Assembly: GCA_019246575.1 (NCBI GenBank)
Contig: JAFAQG010000957.1
Location: 1 to 5,487 of the forward strand
Length of the DNA stretch: 5,487 nucleotides
Reading direction: 5' to 3'
From: Acidobacteriaceae bacterium
Lineage (GTDB): Bacteria > Acidobacteriota > Terriglobia > Bryobacterales > Bryobacteraceae
The notes under the pieces were generated by a model. That model saw only the letters and a program-made list of their open reading frames with translations, was not told the DNA's origin and did no database searches. Numbering within the stretch: the stretch's first letter is position 1; each line of letters begins with the position of its first letter. Positions 1-5,487 of this stretch are shown here, piece by piece. Made by a program: the position numbers and the translations under genes.

Positions 1-213
1 CTTCATCCCACGCTATATTCGATACCAAAGTCCGCCTTCCATGACATTACGGCCGGTAATAACGATAGCGGCAATCTCGGTTACTACAGCGCTCAGCCTG
101 GCTGGGACGCCTGCACCGGCCTTGGCAGCCCGAACGGAAACGCGCTGCTCAGTAACCTCAAGACCTCTGCCCGCGCCGTTGAGACCGAGCCGGCCACAGC
201 GTCCATCACGTGA
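1..213 (+). CDS. S53 (sedolisin/kumamolisin) peptidase, C-terminal fragment; 5' part outside the window
   Basis: Reading frame 1 is open from the first base to a TGA at 211-213 and encodes 70 residues with no start codon, so the gene begins before the window. The fragment carries [13 protein letters not shown] (residues 12-24) and then [15 protein letters not shown] (residues 32-46). These are the C-terminal signatures of S53 serine-carboxyl peptidases. In that family the Asp-Ile of HDIT and the Gly-Trp-Asp of PGWD help build the calcium site; here they are D15/I16 and G34/D36. Family members are usually secreted endopeptidases active at acid pH and made with an N-terminal propeptide. The catalytic Glu-Asp-Ser residues lie upstream and cannot be checked. 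After the core come about 24 unconserved residues. The next gene, a free-standing S53 propeptide, starts 13 bases downstream. The family call is firm; substrate and localisation are unknown. Confidence 0.9.
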   Translation, partial: LHPTLYSIPKSAFHDITAGNNDSGNLGYYSAQPGWDACTGLGSPNGNALLSNLKTSARAVETEPATASIT

Positions 214-226
214 CACAACGCACAGC

Positions 227-712
227 ATGAACGACGACCGCGTCCCCCTCCCCGGCAGTGAGTTGAAGCTCCGGGTTGGGGAGCGTCTGGCGGGCGATCC
301 ACCGTCATCTCAAACCGTCGACGTCACCGTCCTGCTGCGAAAGCGCCGGGATGCGCCGTCAGAAGAGGAGTTGCTGTCAGGCCGTTATCACTCCGGTGCC
401 CGCCCGCAAGCCGAGCAAGCACTTGCGGCCAGTCCGAACGATATCGCTGCGGTCCGTGCTTTTGCAAATCAATATGGACTCAAGATTATCGAGGAGAGCG
501 CGCAAACGCGGCGCATTCATCTCGAAGGCACTGTCCAGCAGATCGCCGCAGCATTCGGCGTGCACCTCGCGTATGCGCAAGACTCAGAGGGCCATCAGTA
601 CCTGACCTATAACGGATCCATCTCTGTGCCGAAATCCCTCGCCGGCATTGTCGTTGCCGTTCTTGGTCTCGACCAGCGCCCCGTCGCCCGCCACCGCGCC
701 CCCGCTCAATAA
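227..712 (+). CDS. Stand-alone S53 pro-kumamolisin activation domain, no catalytic domain
   Basis: This 161-residue protein matches the propeptide of kumamolisin-type S53 peptidases from end to end. It has VPLPGSE near the N-terminus (6-12), a first beta strand VDVTVLLRKRR (31-41), the helix AAVRAFANQYGLKI (74-87), HLEGTVQQIAAAFGVHL (98-114), the YLTYNGSISVP strand region (125-135) and VAVLGLDQRPVARH (143-156). In full-length enzymes a linker and the catalytic domain follow GLDxRPVAR; here a TAA comes seven codons after that motif. The following DNA is the antisense of the acyltransferase gene, so no catalytic remnant remains. The ATG at 227 is chosen because family similarity begins there and the DNA upstream codes for the preceding peptidase in another frame. 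No Shine-Dalgarno sequence or signal peptide is visible. S53 propeptides act as intramolecular chaperones and inhibitors, so this one may act in trans on the upstream enzyme (inference). The alternative is a truncated second copy of the peptidase. Confidence 0.87.
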   Translation: MNDDRVPLPGSELKLRVGERLAGDPPSSQTVDVTVLLRKRRDAPSEEELLSGRYHSGARPQAEQALAASPNDIAAVRAFANQYGLKIIEESAQTRRIHLEGTVQQIAAAFGVHLAYAQDSEGHQYLTYNGSISVPKSLAGIVVAVLGLDQRPVARHRAPAQ

Positions 713-1608
713 ATCCCCGGCTCACCCTCCGGCCTCGTCTTCCATCTCCGATGAATCCACATCCATTGCTCCGGATGTTCGCGAATCACGGCCTCGAAAA
801 ACGAATGAATGCGCTGCGTATCCGCCGCGAGGTCGCCACTCAACTCGATTCGCGGACAGAATCGCAGGATGTAGCGTTTGGCCCGCTCGTCCCAGAGCGC
901 AAATCCTGGAATCACGGCAGCGCCGGAGTGATACGCCAGCTTCACGAACGCAGTACCTGCGCACGCCGTCTTTCCGAAAAACTCGATAAACGCGCCTTCA
1001 GCAACGCTCGTGTTCTGATCGATCAGAATCCCGACCGCTTCGTTATTACGCACTGCTTTCAAAACAGCGCGGGCGCCATCTTTCTTGAAGATCAAGCGAT
1101 TGCCCGATGCAGTCCGCCGCTTCTCAACCAGATCATCGATGAGCGGATTATCCAGCGGCCTCACCATCACGTTCATCGGCTCGGTCATCAGCGCGTGCGC
1201 AAACGCGCTCAGCTCCCAATTGCCGAGATGTGCCGTCGCAACCAGCACGCCGCGTCCTTCCTTCTTCGCCGCGACATAATTCTCGAGCCCCTCGTAGCCG
1301 ATCCACTGCTCGATATTCGACGCATTCAGATCCGGAAACCGCGCCATCGCCACCAGCATGCGCGCGATCGTGCGAAATACGCCCTCGACGATCTCTTGTT
1401 TTGCTTGCTCGCCCGTCTGGGGGAATGCGAAAGAAAGATTAATCAGCCCAACTCGCCGCAGCTTCGGAACCGCCATATCGAGCACTCGCACCGCCCCGCC
1501 CGCAAGCGCGTTTGCAACCGAGAGCGGCAATGTGCGCAACAGCCCAAAAAGTGAAGCGGCGACACAATACTCCGCCCGAAGCTGGACCCGGGTTTTCTTT
1601 TTTCTCAA
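706..1608 (-). CDS. LpxL/HtrB-family lipid A (Kdo2-lipid A) acyltransferase
   Basis: The product is a membrane-associated acyltransferase of the bacterial lipid A biosynthesis family, which adds a secondary acyl chain from acyl-ACP to Kdo2-lipid IVA at the inner membrane. Numbered from the TTG at 1608 (300 residues, the usual family length), it shows a hydrophobic N-terminal anchor (about 15-40), the catalytic HX4E motif as HLGNWE (127-132), VRPLDNPLIDDLVEKRR (149-165), GILIDQN (193-199) followed by FFGK (210-213), and the closing HPEQWMWIHRRWK (278-290). The frame is open further up to another TTG at 1731, inside the end of mnmA. The extra 41 residues are translated repeat DNA (KPLPAVAAQL, KPLPTVAAQL) foreign to the family, so the later TTG is preferred. 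Neither start has a Shine-Dalgarno sequence. The gene is probably cotranscribed behind mnmA. Its stop overlaps the stop of the converging propeptide gene by 7 bp. Whether it is the LpxL or the LpxM type cannot be told. Confidence 0.92.
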   Translation of the reverse strand: MRKKKTRVQLRAEYCVAASLFGLLRTLPLSVANALAGGAVRVLDMAVPKLRRVGLINLSFAFPQTGEQAKQEIVEGVFRTIARMLVAMARFPDLNASNIEQWIGYEGLENYVAAKKEGRGVLVATAHLGNWELSAFAHALMTEPMNVMVRPLDNPLIDDLVEKRRTASGNRLIFKKDGARAVLKAVRNNEAVGILIDQNTSVAEGAFIEFFGKTACAGTAFVKLAYHSGAAVIPGFALWDERAKRYILRFCPRIELSGDLAADTQRIHSFFEAVIREHPEQWMWIHRRWKTRPEGEPGIY

Positions 1609-1636
1609 CTGAGCCGCGACGGTAGGGAGCGGTTTC
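1605..1636. repeat. 32-bp REP-like direct repeat, copy 1
   Basis: This is the first of two 32-bp copies, 45 bp apart from start to start and identical at 29 of 32 positions. Bases 1612-1617 (AGCCGC) can pair with 1629-1634 (GCGGTT, one G-T pair) around an 11-base loop. The three differences from copy 2 all lie in the loop. On the minus strand it translates as KPLPTVAAQL. The sequence resembles a dispersed element I recall from Acidobacteriota, where translations such as KPLPDGRGS or EPRPSGSG recur; that is from memory. The preferred TTG start of the acyltransferase gene (1608-1606) lies within this copy. Confidence 0.8.
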
Positions 1637-1649
1637 TCGAAGTTTTCCG

Positions 1650-1681
1650 TCAACTGAGCCGCGACCGCGGGGAGCGGTTTC
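1650..1681. repeat. 32-bp REP-like direct repeat, copy 2
   Basis: This is the second copy of the element, separated from copy 1 by 13 bp (1637-1649). It keeps the same arms: 1657-1662 can pair with 1674-1679. The minus strand reads KPLPAVAAQL. It lies between the mnmA stop (1709) and the likely start of the acyltransferase gene, where a hairpin could affect mRNA stability or partial termination. No run of T follows it on either strand, so it is not an obvious intrinsic terminator. Confidence 0.8.
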
Positions 1682-1708
1682 CCAACGCAGTGCTTGTCGC
1701 GAACTTGA

Positions 1709-2833
1709 TTATTTGATCCATCCACCGCCAAGCACTAACTCGCCGTGATAAAAAACAGCTGCCTGCCCCGGTGTCACAGCTCGCTGCGGCTCCTCGAAAC
1801 GTACCTCGACCCGTGAAGAATCGCTTTCGACCGGCACTAACGTTGCGCGTGCCGCGACGTGCTTGTTCCTGATCTTCACCTCTGCGGCCCGCGGCTCCTC
1901 GATCGGCGCAATCGACAACCAGTTCACGTCGCGCGCAATCAAACTCGATCGCATTAACTCTTCGTTTCGCCCCACCATCACGCGCTGCTTTTCCGGCTCC
2001 GTCGCGATCACATACACCGGCTCGCCTCGCGCCACACGCAAGCCGCGCCTCTGCCCGATCGTGAAGTGATGCGTTCCTCTGTGCTGCCCGACAACGCGTC
2101 CGCTCGTATCGACGATCTCGCCCTCCGTTTCCGGCCTCTCTACACCCTGCTCGCGAAAATAAGCGTCGATGAACCCGGCGTAATCGCCATTTGGAACAAA
2201 GCAAATCTCCTGGCTATCGTTCTTTTCCGCGACGGGCAATTGCAGCTCCTTCGCGAGCTCGCGCACCTCGCTCTTCACCATTGCCCCGAGCGGAAAGATC
2301 GTGCGCGCCAGCTGCTCCTGCGTCAACCCAAACAGAAAATACGTCTGGTCCTTCGCGGCGTCTACGCTCGTCCGCATCTGGTAGCGCCCGGTCCCCTCGT
2401 CGAAGCTCAGCCGCGCGTAATGCCCGGTCGCAATCTTCTCCGCGCTTACGCTGTCCGCCATCTCCATAAACTGATCGAATTTGATGAAGTTATTGCATCG
2501 CGTGCACGGGATGGGCGTTCTGCCGGCTAGGTAATCGTCGACAAACGGCTTCACCACCTCGCGCTCGAACCGCGCTTCGAAATTGACCACGTAATACGGA
2601 ATCCCCAGCACCGATGCTACGAATCGTGCGTCGTACACATCGTCCAAAGAGCAACATCTCCCGACCGCGCCCCCCTCGGGCACGAGCTCCGGCAGCCGGC
2701 GCTGGTTCCACAACTGCATCGTCATGCCGACTACGTTGTGCCCTTCGCGCTGCAACAGCCCCGCCACCACGGAACTGTCCACCCCGCCCGACATCGCGAC
2801 CGCAATCGGCGCGTGCTCCTCACGCCTCGACAC
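1709..2833 (-). CDS. mnmA: tRNA-specific 2-thiouridylase MnmA
   Basis: MnmA adenylates U34 of the Lys, Glu and Gln tRNAs and replaces its C2 oxygen with sulfur, using persulfide sulfur from a cysteine desulfurase. Numbered from the GTG at 2833 (374 residues; E. coli MnmA has about 368), the protein shows the PP-loop ATP site SGGVDSS (15-21), [16 protein letters not shown] (104-119) with the nucleophilic Cys113, ATGHYARL (135-142), and DSQEICF (206-212) with the persulfide-carrying Cys211. [17 protein letters not shown] (249-265) and a C-terminal beta-barrel ending [11 protein letters not shown] follow. The GTG is chosen because AAAAGGAG lies 7 bases before it. In-frame ATGs upstream (2854, and near 2884) would only add residues that do not look conserved and enlarge the overlap with the desulfurase gene. 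Even from the GTG the two genes overlap by 14 bp, so they are probably translationally coupled. Both key cysteines and the whole fold are present, so it should be active. Confidence 0.96.
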   Translation of the reverse strand: MSRREEHAPIAVAMSGGVDSSVVAGLLQREGHNVVGMTMQLWNQRRLPELVPEGGAVGRCCSLDDVYDARFVASVLGIPYYVVNFEARFEREVVKPFVDDYLAGRTPIPCTRCNNFIKFDQFMEMADSVSAEKIATGHYARLSFDEGTGRYQMRTSVDAAKDQTYFLFGLTQEQLARTIFPLGAMVKSEVRELAKELQLPVAEKNDSQEICFVPNGDYAGFIDAYFREQGVERPETEGEIVDTSGRVVGQHRGTHHFTIGQRRGLRVARGEPVYVIATEPEKQRVMVGRNEELMRSSLIARDVNWLSIAPIEEPRAAEVKIRNKHVAARATLVPVESDSSRVEVRFEEPQRAVTPGQAAVFYHGELVLGGGWIK

Positions 2834-3995
2834 CGTGCCGCTCCTTTTCCCCATAGCGCTTTCGCATCTTTCGAACATGAGCAATCACCGCGCCCGCCAG
2901 AGCCTCGACGTCCTCGACGGTATTGCTGCGCCCGAACGAAAATCGCACGCTCGATCGCGCCTCGTCCGTTGCCCGTCCCATCGCAATCAGCACGGGCGAG
3001 GGCTCGAGCGAGCCGCTGGCGCACGCCGCTCCGCTCGAAACGGCCATGCCCTTCAGGTCGAGACCGATCACGATACCCTCGCCCGAAACACCGCGGAACA
3101 TCAGGTTGCTCGTATTCGGCAACCGGCGATCAGGCGCGCCGTTTACCTCGACATTGTCCAGCTCTTCCAACACGCGCTTTTCAAACGCATCGCGCAACGC
3201 CCGCACACCGTCGTCAGGTCCCTGTCGGCACAACTCGACGGCTCGCGCCCAAGCCATCACTCCCGGAACATTCTCCGTCCCAGGCCTGCGCCCGCGCTCG
3301 TGCCGTCCCCCAAACTGCAGCGGAACCAGCGGCGTTCCCTTTGCCACAAACAAACCACCGGTCCCCTTCGGTGCGTACATCTTGTGAGCGCTTATGGAGT
3401 ACAGATCCACCCCAAGCTCACGCACGTTGACGTCGATCTTTCCCGCCGCCTGCACCCCGTCGGAATGAAAATAGATCGCCTGCCCGCCCGCGCGTCGCTC
3501 ACGAACCATCGCTGCAATCTCAGCTATCGGCTGAATCGTCCCGACTTCGTTATTCGCATGCATCACCGAAATCAGTACCGTGTCCTTGCGAATTGCGCCC
3601 CGGACCTGCTCGACATCCACGATGCCGTCTCGCCCGGCAGGCAGGTAGGTCACCTCTGTGCTTTCCCGCTCCAAGTGGCGGCATGCTTCGAGCACCGCCG
3701 GGTGCTCGATACAACTGGCGATGACGTGCTTGGGGCTGTGCCGGACCCCACGCACAACGCCGAAAATCGCCAGATTATCCGCCTCCGTTCCGCCGCTCGT
3801 GAACACTAACTCCGCGGGCGAGGCGTGAATGAATTCGGCTACCGTCCGGCGCGCGGCTTCGAACGCCTGCCGCGCTGCCTGTCCCGCCCGGTGAATGCTC
3901 GACGCGTTTCCATACACATCGCAAAGCGCGCCTGCGAGTGCGTCGGCCACTTCCGGGGCAACCGGTGTCGTCGCATTGTGATCGAAGTAAAGCAA
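2820..3995 (-). CDS. NifS/IscS-type cysteine desulfurase (class V aminotransferase fold)
   Basis: This PLP enzyme takes sulfur from L-cysteine, giving alanine and an enzyme-bound persulfide. Numbered from the TTG at 3995 (391 residues, normal for NifS/IscS), it starts [15 protein letters not shown]. It then shows SGGTEADN (67-74), IEHPAV (96-101) with the PLP-stacking His98, [12 protein letters not shown] (145-156), [10 protein letters not shown] (177-186), [16 protein letters not shown] (200-215) with the PLP lysine Lys205, [14 protein letters not shown] (229-242), and [17 protein letters not shown] (320-336) with the catalytic Cys325. The SGS after the cysteine is NifS-like. A GTG at 4049 would add 18 unconserved residues; neither start has a Shine-Dalgarno sequence, so the start is uncertain. 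The end overlaps mnmA, which points to tRNA thiolation as a main task. Whether it also serves Fe-S assembly is unknown, as no iscU or sufU is adjacent. Confidence 0.94.
   Translation of the reverse strand: MLYFDHNATTPVAPEVADALAGALCDVYGNASSIHRAGQAARQAFEAARRTVAEFIHASPAELVFTSGGTEADNLAIFGVVRGVRHSPKHVIASCIEHPAVLEACRHLERESTEVTYLPAGRDGIVDVEQVRGAIRKDTVLISVMHANNEVGTIQPIAEIAAMVRERRAGGQAIYFHSDGVQAAGKIDVNVRELGVDLYSISAHKMYAPKGTGGLFVAKGTPLVPLQFGGRHERGRRPGTENVPGVMAWARAVELCRQGPDDGVRALRDAFEKRVLEELDNVEVNGAPDRRLPNTSNLMFRGVSGEGIVIGLDLKGMAVSSGAACASGSLEPSPVLIAMGRATDEARSSVRFSFGRSNTVEDVEALAGAVIAHVRKMRKRYGEKERHGVEA
2841..2848 (-). promoter_or_regulatory. Ribosome-binding site for mnmA
   Basis: The minus strand reads AAAAGGAG here, a good match to the anti-Shine-Dalgarno complement, 7 bases before the GTG at 2833-2831. 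It lies inside the last codons of the cysteine desulfurase gene and is the clearest ribosome-binding site in the window. It is the reason for preferring the GTG over the upstream ATG at 2854. Confidence 0.5.
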
Positions 3996-4066
3996 GAGAG
4001 TTAGAGGAACGCAACGGTCCTGCGCGCGCGTGTCAAAGCCGGGCTTCACTACAATTTTATCAATCT

Positions 4067-4879
4067 ATGGAGCCTCCGCCCCGCCGCCCGTTGATCACGC
4101 TCACCACCGATTTCGGGCTCTCCGACCATTACGTCGGAGTAATGAAGGGCGTCATCCTCGCTCGCTGCCCCGAAGCGCGCATCATCGATATCTCACACCA
4201 GATTCCGCCGTTTTGCATCCTCGCCGGCGCCTATACCATCCACCAGGCCGCTCGTTGGTTCCCGCCCGAAACCACGCACGTAGTCGTCGTAGATCCCGGC
4301 GTCGGCACCTCACGCAAAGCCATCTTCGTCGAGGCTCTCGGTCAGCGTTTCATCGCGCCCGACAACGGCGTTCTCAGCATCGTGTTCGCGCACGATCGTC
4401 ACGCCTCCGCGCGCGAGATCACAAACAGCGCTCTTTTTCTGCCCTCGCCCTCATCCACTTTTCACGGCCGGGACATTTTCTCTCCCGTTGCTGCAGCCAT
4501 CGCCTGCGGCCTTGCTCACCACGAGGTCGGCCCTCCACTGCGCCGCATCGAACTCGCGTTGGGTTGGGATCCCGAACAGCTCGAAGCGAACTCGTGGCGC
4601 GGGACCATACTGAATGTCGATCGCTTCGGCAACGCCATCACGAATTTCAAAACTTCTCAATTCGGCCGCATCGATTCCGGCCCGTTTGAGATCCGAGCGC
4701 GTGATCACCGCGTGACAGAATTCCGCCGCACCTTCGGAGGCGCGCCTGCTGGACTTTGCTTCGCTTACTTCGGTAGCTCGGATTACATCGAGCTCGGCAT
4801 GAATCAAGCCAGCGCGGCCGCCTTCCTAGGCCTCTCCCCCGGAGACTCAATCACGCTGCTTTCAGAACCGCCCGCCTGA
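4067..4879 (+). CDS. S-adenosyl-L-methionine hydrolase, adenosine-forming (DUF62 / SAM hydroxide adenosyltransferase)
   Basis: Enzymes of this family use a water-derived hydroxide to split S-adenosylmethionine into adenosine and methionine, and are relatives of the fluorinase FlA and chlorinase SalL. The 270-residue protein has the family order: TLTTDFGLSDHYVGVMKG (11-28), IIDISHQIPPF (39-49), VVVDPGVGTSRKA (73-85), FIAPDNGVLS (95-104), TFHGRDIFSPVAA (131-143) and NVDRFGNAITN (183-193), then a C-terminal beta domain. The Asp-Arg-His triad described for the hydrolases fits D76, R83 and H133. The ATG at 4067 is chosen because similarity begins right after it; the frame is open upstream, but only through antisense of the desulfurase gene. 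No Shine-Dalgarno sequence is seen. It is transcribed divergently from the desulfurase gene. The physiological role of the family is unclear; removal of excess or aged SAM is one idea. Halogenase activity is unlikely given the triad and the lack of a biosynthetic cluster. Confidence 0.93.
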   Translation: MEPPPRRPLITLTTDFGLSDHYVGVMKGVILARCPEARIIDISHQIPPFCILAGAYTIHQAARWFPPETTHVVVVDPGVGTSRKAIFVEALGQRFIAPDNGVLSIVFAHDRHASAREITNSALFLPSPSSTFHGRDIFSPVAAAIACGLAHHEVGPPLRRIELALGWDPEQLEANSWRGTILNVDRFGNAITNFKTSQFGRIDSGPFEIRARDHRVTEFRRTFGGAPAGLCFAYFGSSDYIELGMNQASAAAFLGLSPGDSITLLSEPPA

Positions 4880-4985
4880 GCGACCCGCGTCTGACTGAGT
4901 CGCGCGTGACAGCAAGTGGTCTCGCTTCCTCGGCCTCTCGCCCGGTAACCCCATTCCACTCGCCCTTTGCGCGTTCCAGTGCGAA

Positions 4986-5487
4986 TCAACTTGCGCTGAG
5001 GCCGAAGTAGCCGGTGGCCGCTTGCTGCCAGACATATTGGTAAACCCGGTCTGCAGCTTCTTCTTTTTGGCTTTCGGTGAAAGGTGGGGTAGGCAGATTC
5101 AGGAAAACGTTATCGAGTATTAAGGTCTGAACCTCAGCCTGGGTCTGCGTCTTCCCCCACCAGCGGTCCAAAGGACGGAGCAGCATCTTCAGTGACGCAA
5201 AAAGCTGCTGGCTGGCCTGCTTGACTCGCTCGCGATCGGTCTTCGTGAGATTCCCATTCCGAAGCAGGTCGAAGATCGCCAGTTCTTCCTCATTCAGTCC
5301 TTCTTCGGCGGCCCGCTGCTGTTCGGCATCAAGGCTCTCGACTAACGCCACAAGCTTCGCAAAGGTATCTTCGATACTGGTTCGATCCTTCTCGCGATTG
5401 TAGTCGGCAACAATCTCCTGGTACCGCCGGTAGTAATCCATGCGCTGAGGATTTCGCTGCAATAGCTTGGCAAGCCTATCCTCAACG
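4986..5487 (-). CDS. hsdR: Type I restriction endonuclease subunit R (HsdR), C-terminal part; 5' end outside the window
   Basis: The frame is open from the right edge to a TGA at 4988-4986, about 167 residues, so the true start is outside the window. The first in-frame TTG (5462) is not a credible start, because the family pattern continues upstream of it as VEDRLAKLLQRN. The segment matches the alpha-helical C-terminal domain of HsdR motor/nuclease subunits (DUF3387-like). It shows RMDYYRRYQEIVADYN, a Glu-rich helix leading to GLNEEELAIFDLL, a helix with LKMLLRPLDRWWGKTQTQAEVQ, then VFLNLPTPPFT and a closing VYQYVWQQAATGYFG. In the holoenzyme this domain attaches the R subunit to the HsdM2-HsdS methyltransferase core; the nuclease and helicase domains would lie upstream of this part, outside the window. 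If intact, hsdM and hsdS should also be upstream on this strand. The gene converges on the SAM hydrolase gene across a 106-base gap. Family call good; completeness untestable here. Confidence 0.83.
   Translation of the reverse strand, partial: VEDRLAKLLQRNPQRMDYYRRYQEIVADYNREKDRTSIEDTFAKLVALVESLDAEQQRAAEEGLNEEELAIFDLLRNGNLTKTDRERVKQASQQLFASLKMLLRPLDRWWGKTQTQAEVQTLILDNVFLNLPTPPFTESQKEEAADRVYQYVWQQAATGYFGLSAS

Noticed and set aside
41..226. In-frame upstream extension of the propeptide gene that looks like a signal peptide ([14 protein letters not shown] ... PALAA)
   Set aside because: The same bases in frame 1 encode the conserved C-terminus of an S53 peptidase, which has far stronger family support. 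The signal-like sequence is an out-of-frame shadow, and propeptide similarity begins only just after the ATG at 227.
751..1554. Plus-strand open frame of 267 codons
   Set aside because: It is antisense to the acyltransferase gene, whose catalytic motifs are all present in the other strand; its own translation has no family features.
1609..1731. N-terminal extension of the acyltransferase up to the TTG at 1731
   Set aside because: It is made of translated repeat DNA and overlaps the end of mnmA. The family does not have it, although the start cannot be settled from sequence alone.
2724..3809. Long plus-strand open frame of 361 codons
   Set aside because: It is antisense to the cysteine desulfurase and the start of mnmA, is rich in Arg, His and Pro, and has no recognisable motif. 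High GC content explains it.
4067..4879. SAM-dependent halogenase (SalL/FlA-like)
   Set aside because: Residues consistent with the hydrolase Asp-Arg-His triad are present (D76, R83, H133), and no halometabolite biosynthesis genes are nearby.
4880..4985. Possible bidirectional terminator between the SAM hydrolase and hsdR genes
   Set aside because: Only short imperfect inverted segments (for example GACTGAGTC at 4893-4901) are present, with no stable GC stem and no T-run on either strand.

Overview
The window is GC-rich, densely packed bacterial chromosome. It most resembles an Acidobacteriota genome. The grounds are an S53 (sedolisin/kumamolisin) peptidase, a family abundant in that phylum as I recall it, and two copies of a short GC-rich element whose translation, KPLP(A/T)VAAQL, looks like a dispersed repeat I associate with acidobacterial genomes. 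This assignment is inference. No rRNA, tRNA, CRISPR array or insertion sequence was seen.

Left end, plus strand (1-712). The window opens inside a gene whose last 70 codons (1-213) are the C-terminus of an S53 serine-carboxyl peptidase, with the calcium-site and GWDxCTGLGSP signatures. It has no start codon inside the window, so a start-to-stop ORF search misses it. Thirteen bases after its stop, an ATG at 227 opens a 161-residue gene that is a complete S53 activation propeptide and nothing else. It stops where a normal pro-kumamolisin would run into its catalytic domain. A peptidase followed by a free-standing propeptide suggests a protease/inhibitor or protease/foldase pair, or the remnant of a tandem duplicate. 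This is the most interesting part of the window.

Centre, minus strand (about 3995 down to 706). Three genes run in series: a NifS/IscS-type cysteine desulfurase, the tRNA 2-thiouridylase MnmA, and an LpxL/HtrB-type lipid A acyltransferase. The desulfurase and mnmA overlap, and mnmA has a good internal ribosome-binding site before a GTG start. The desulfurase probably feeds persulfide sulfur to MnmA for s2U34 in tRNA. Between mnmA and the acyltransferase lie two 32-bp direct repeats, each able to form a small hairpin. They make the acyltransferase start uncertain, and the repeat nearer the gene may supply its TTG start codon. The acyltransferase and the propeptide gene converge and overlap by 7 bp.

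Right end. Divergent from the desulfurase is a plus-strand gene for an S-adenosylmethionine hydrolase (DUF62 / SAM hydroxide adenosyltransferase, 4067-4879). After 106 bases with no recognisable feature, it faces the C-terminal part of a type I restriction endonuclease subunit (HsdR) on the minus strand, which runs off the window at 5487. All protein-coding stretches are explained by these seven genes. The other long open frames are antisense or out-of-frame shadows created by high GC.
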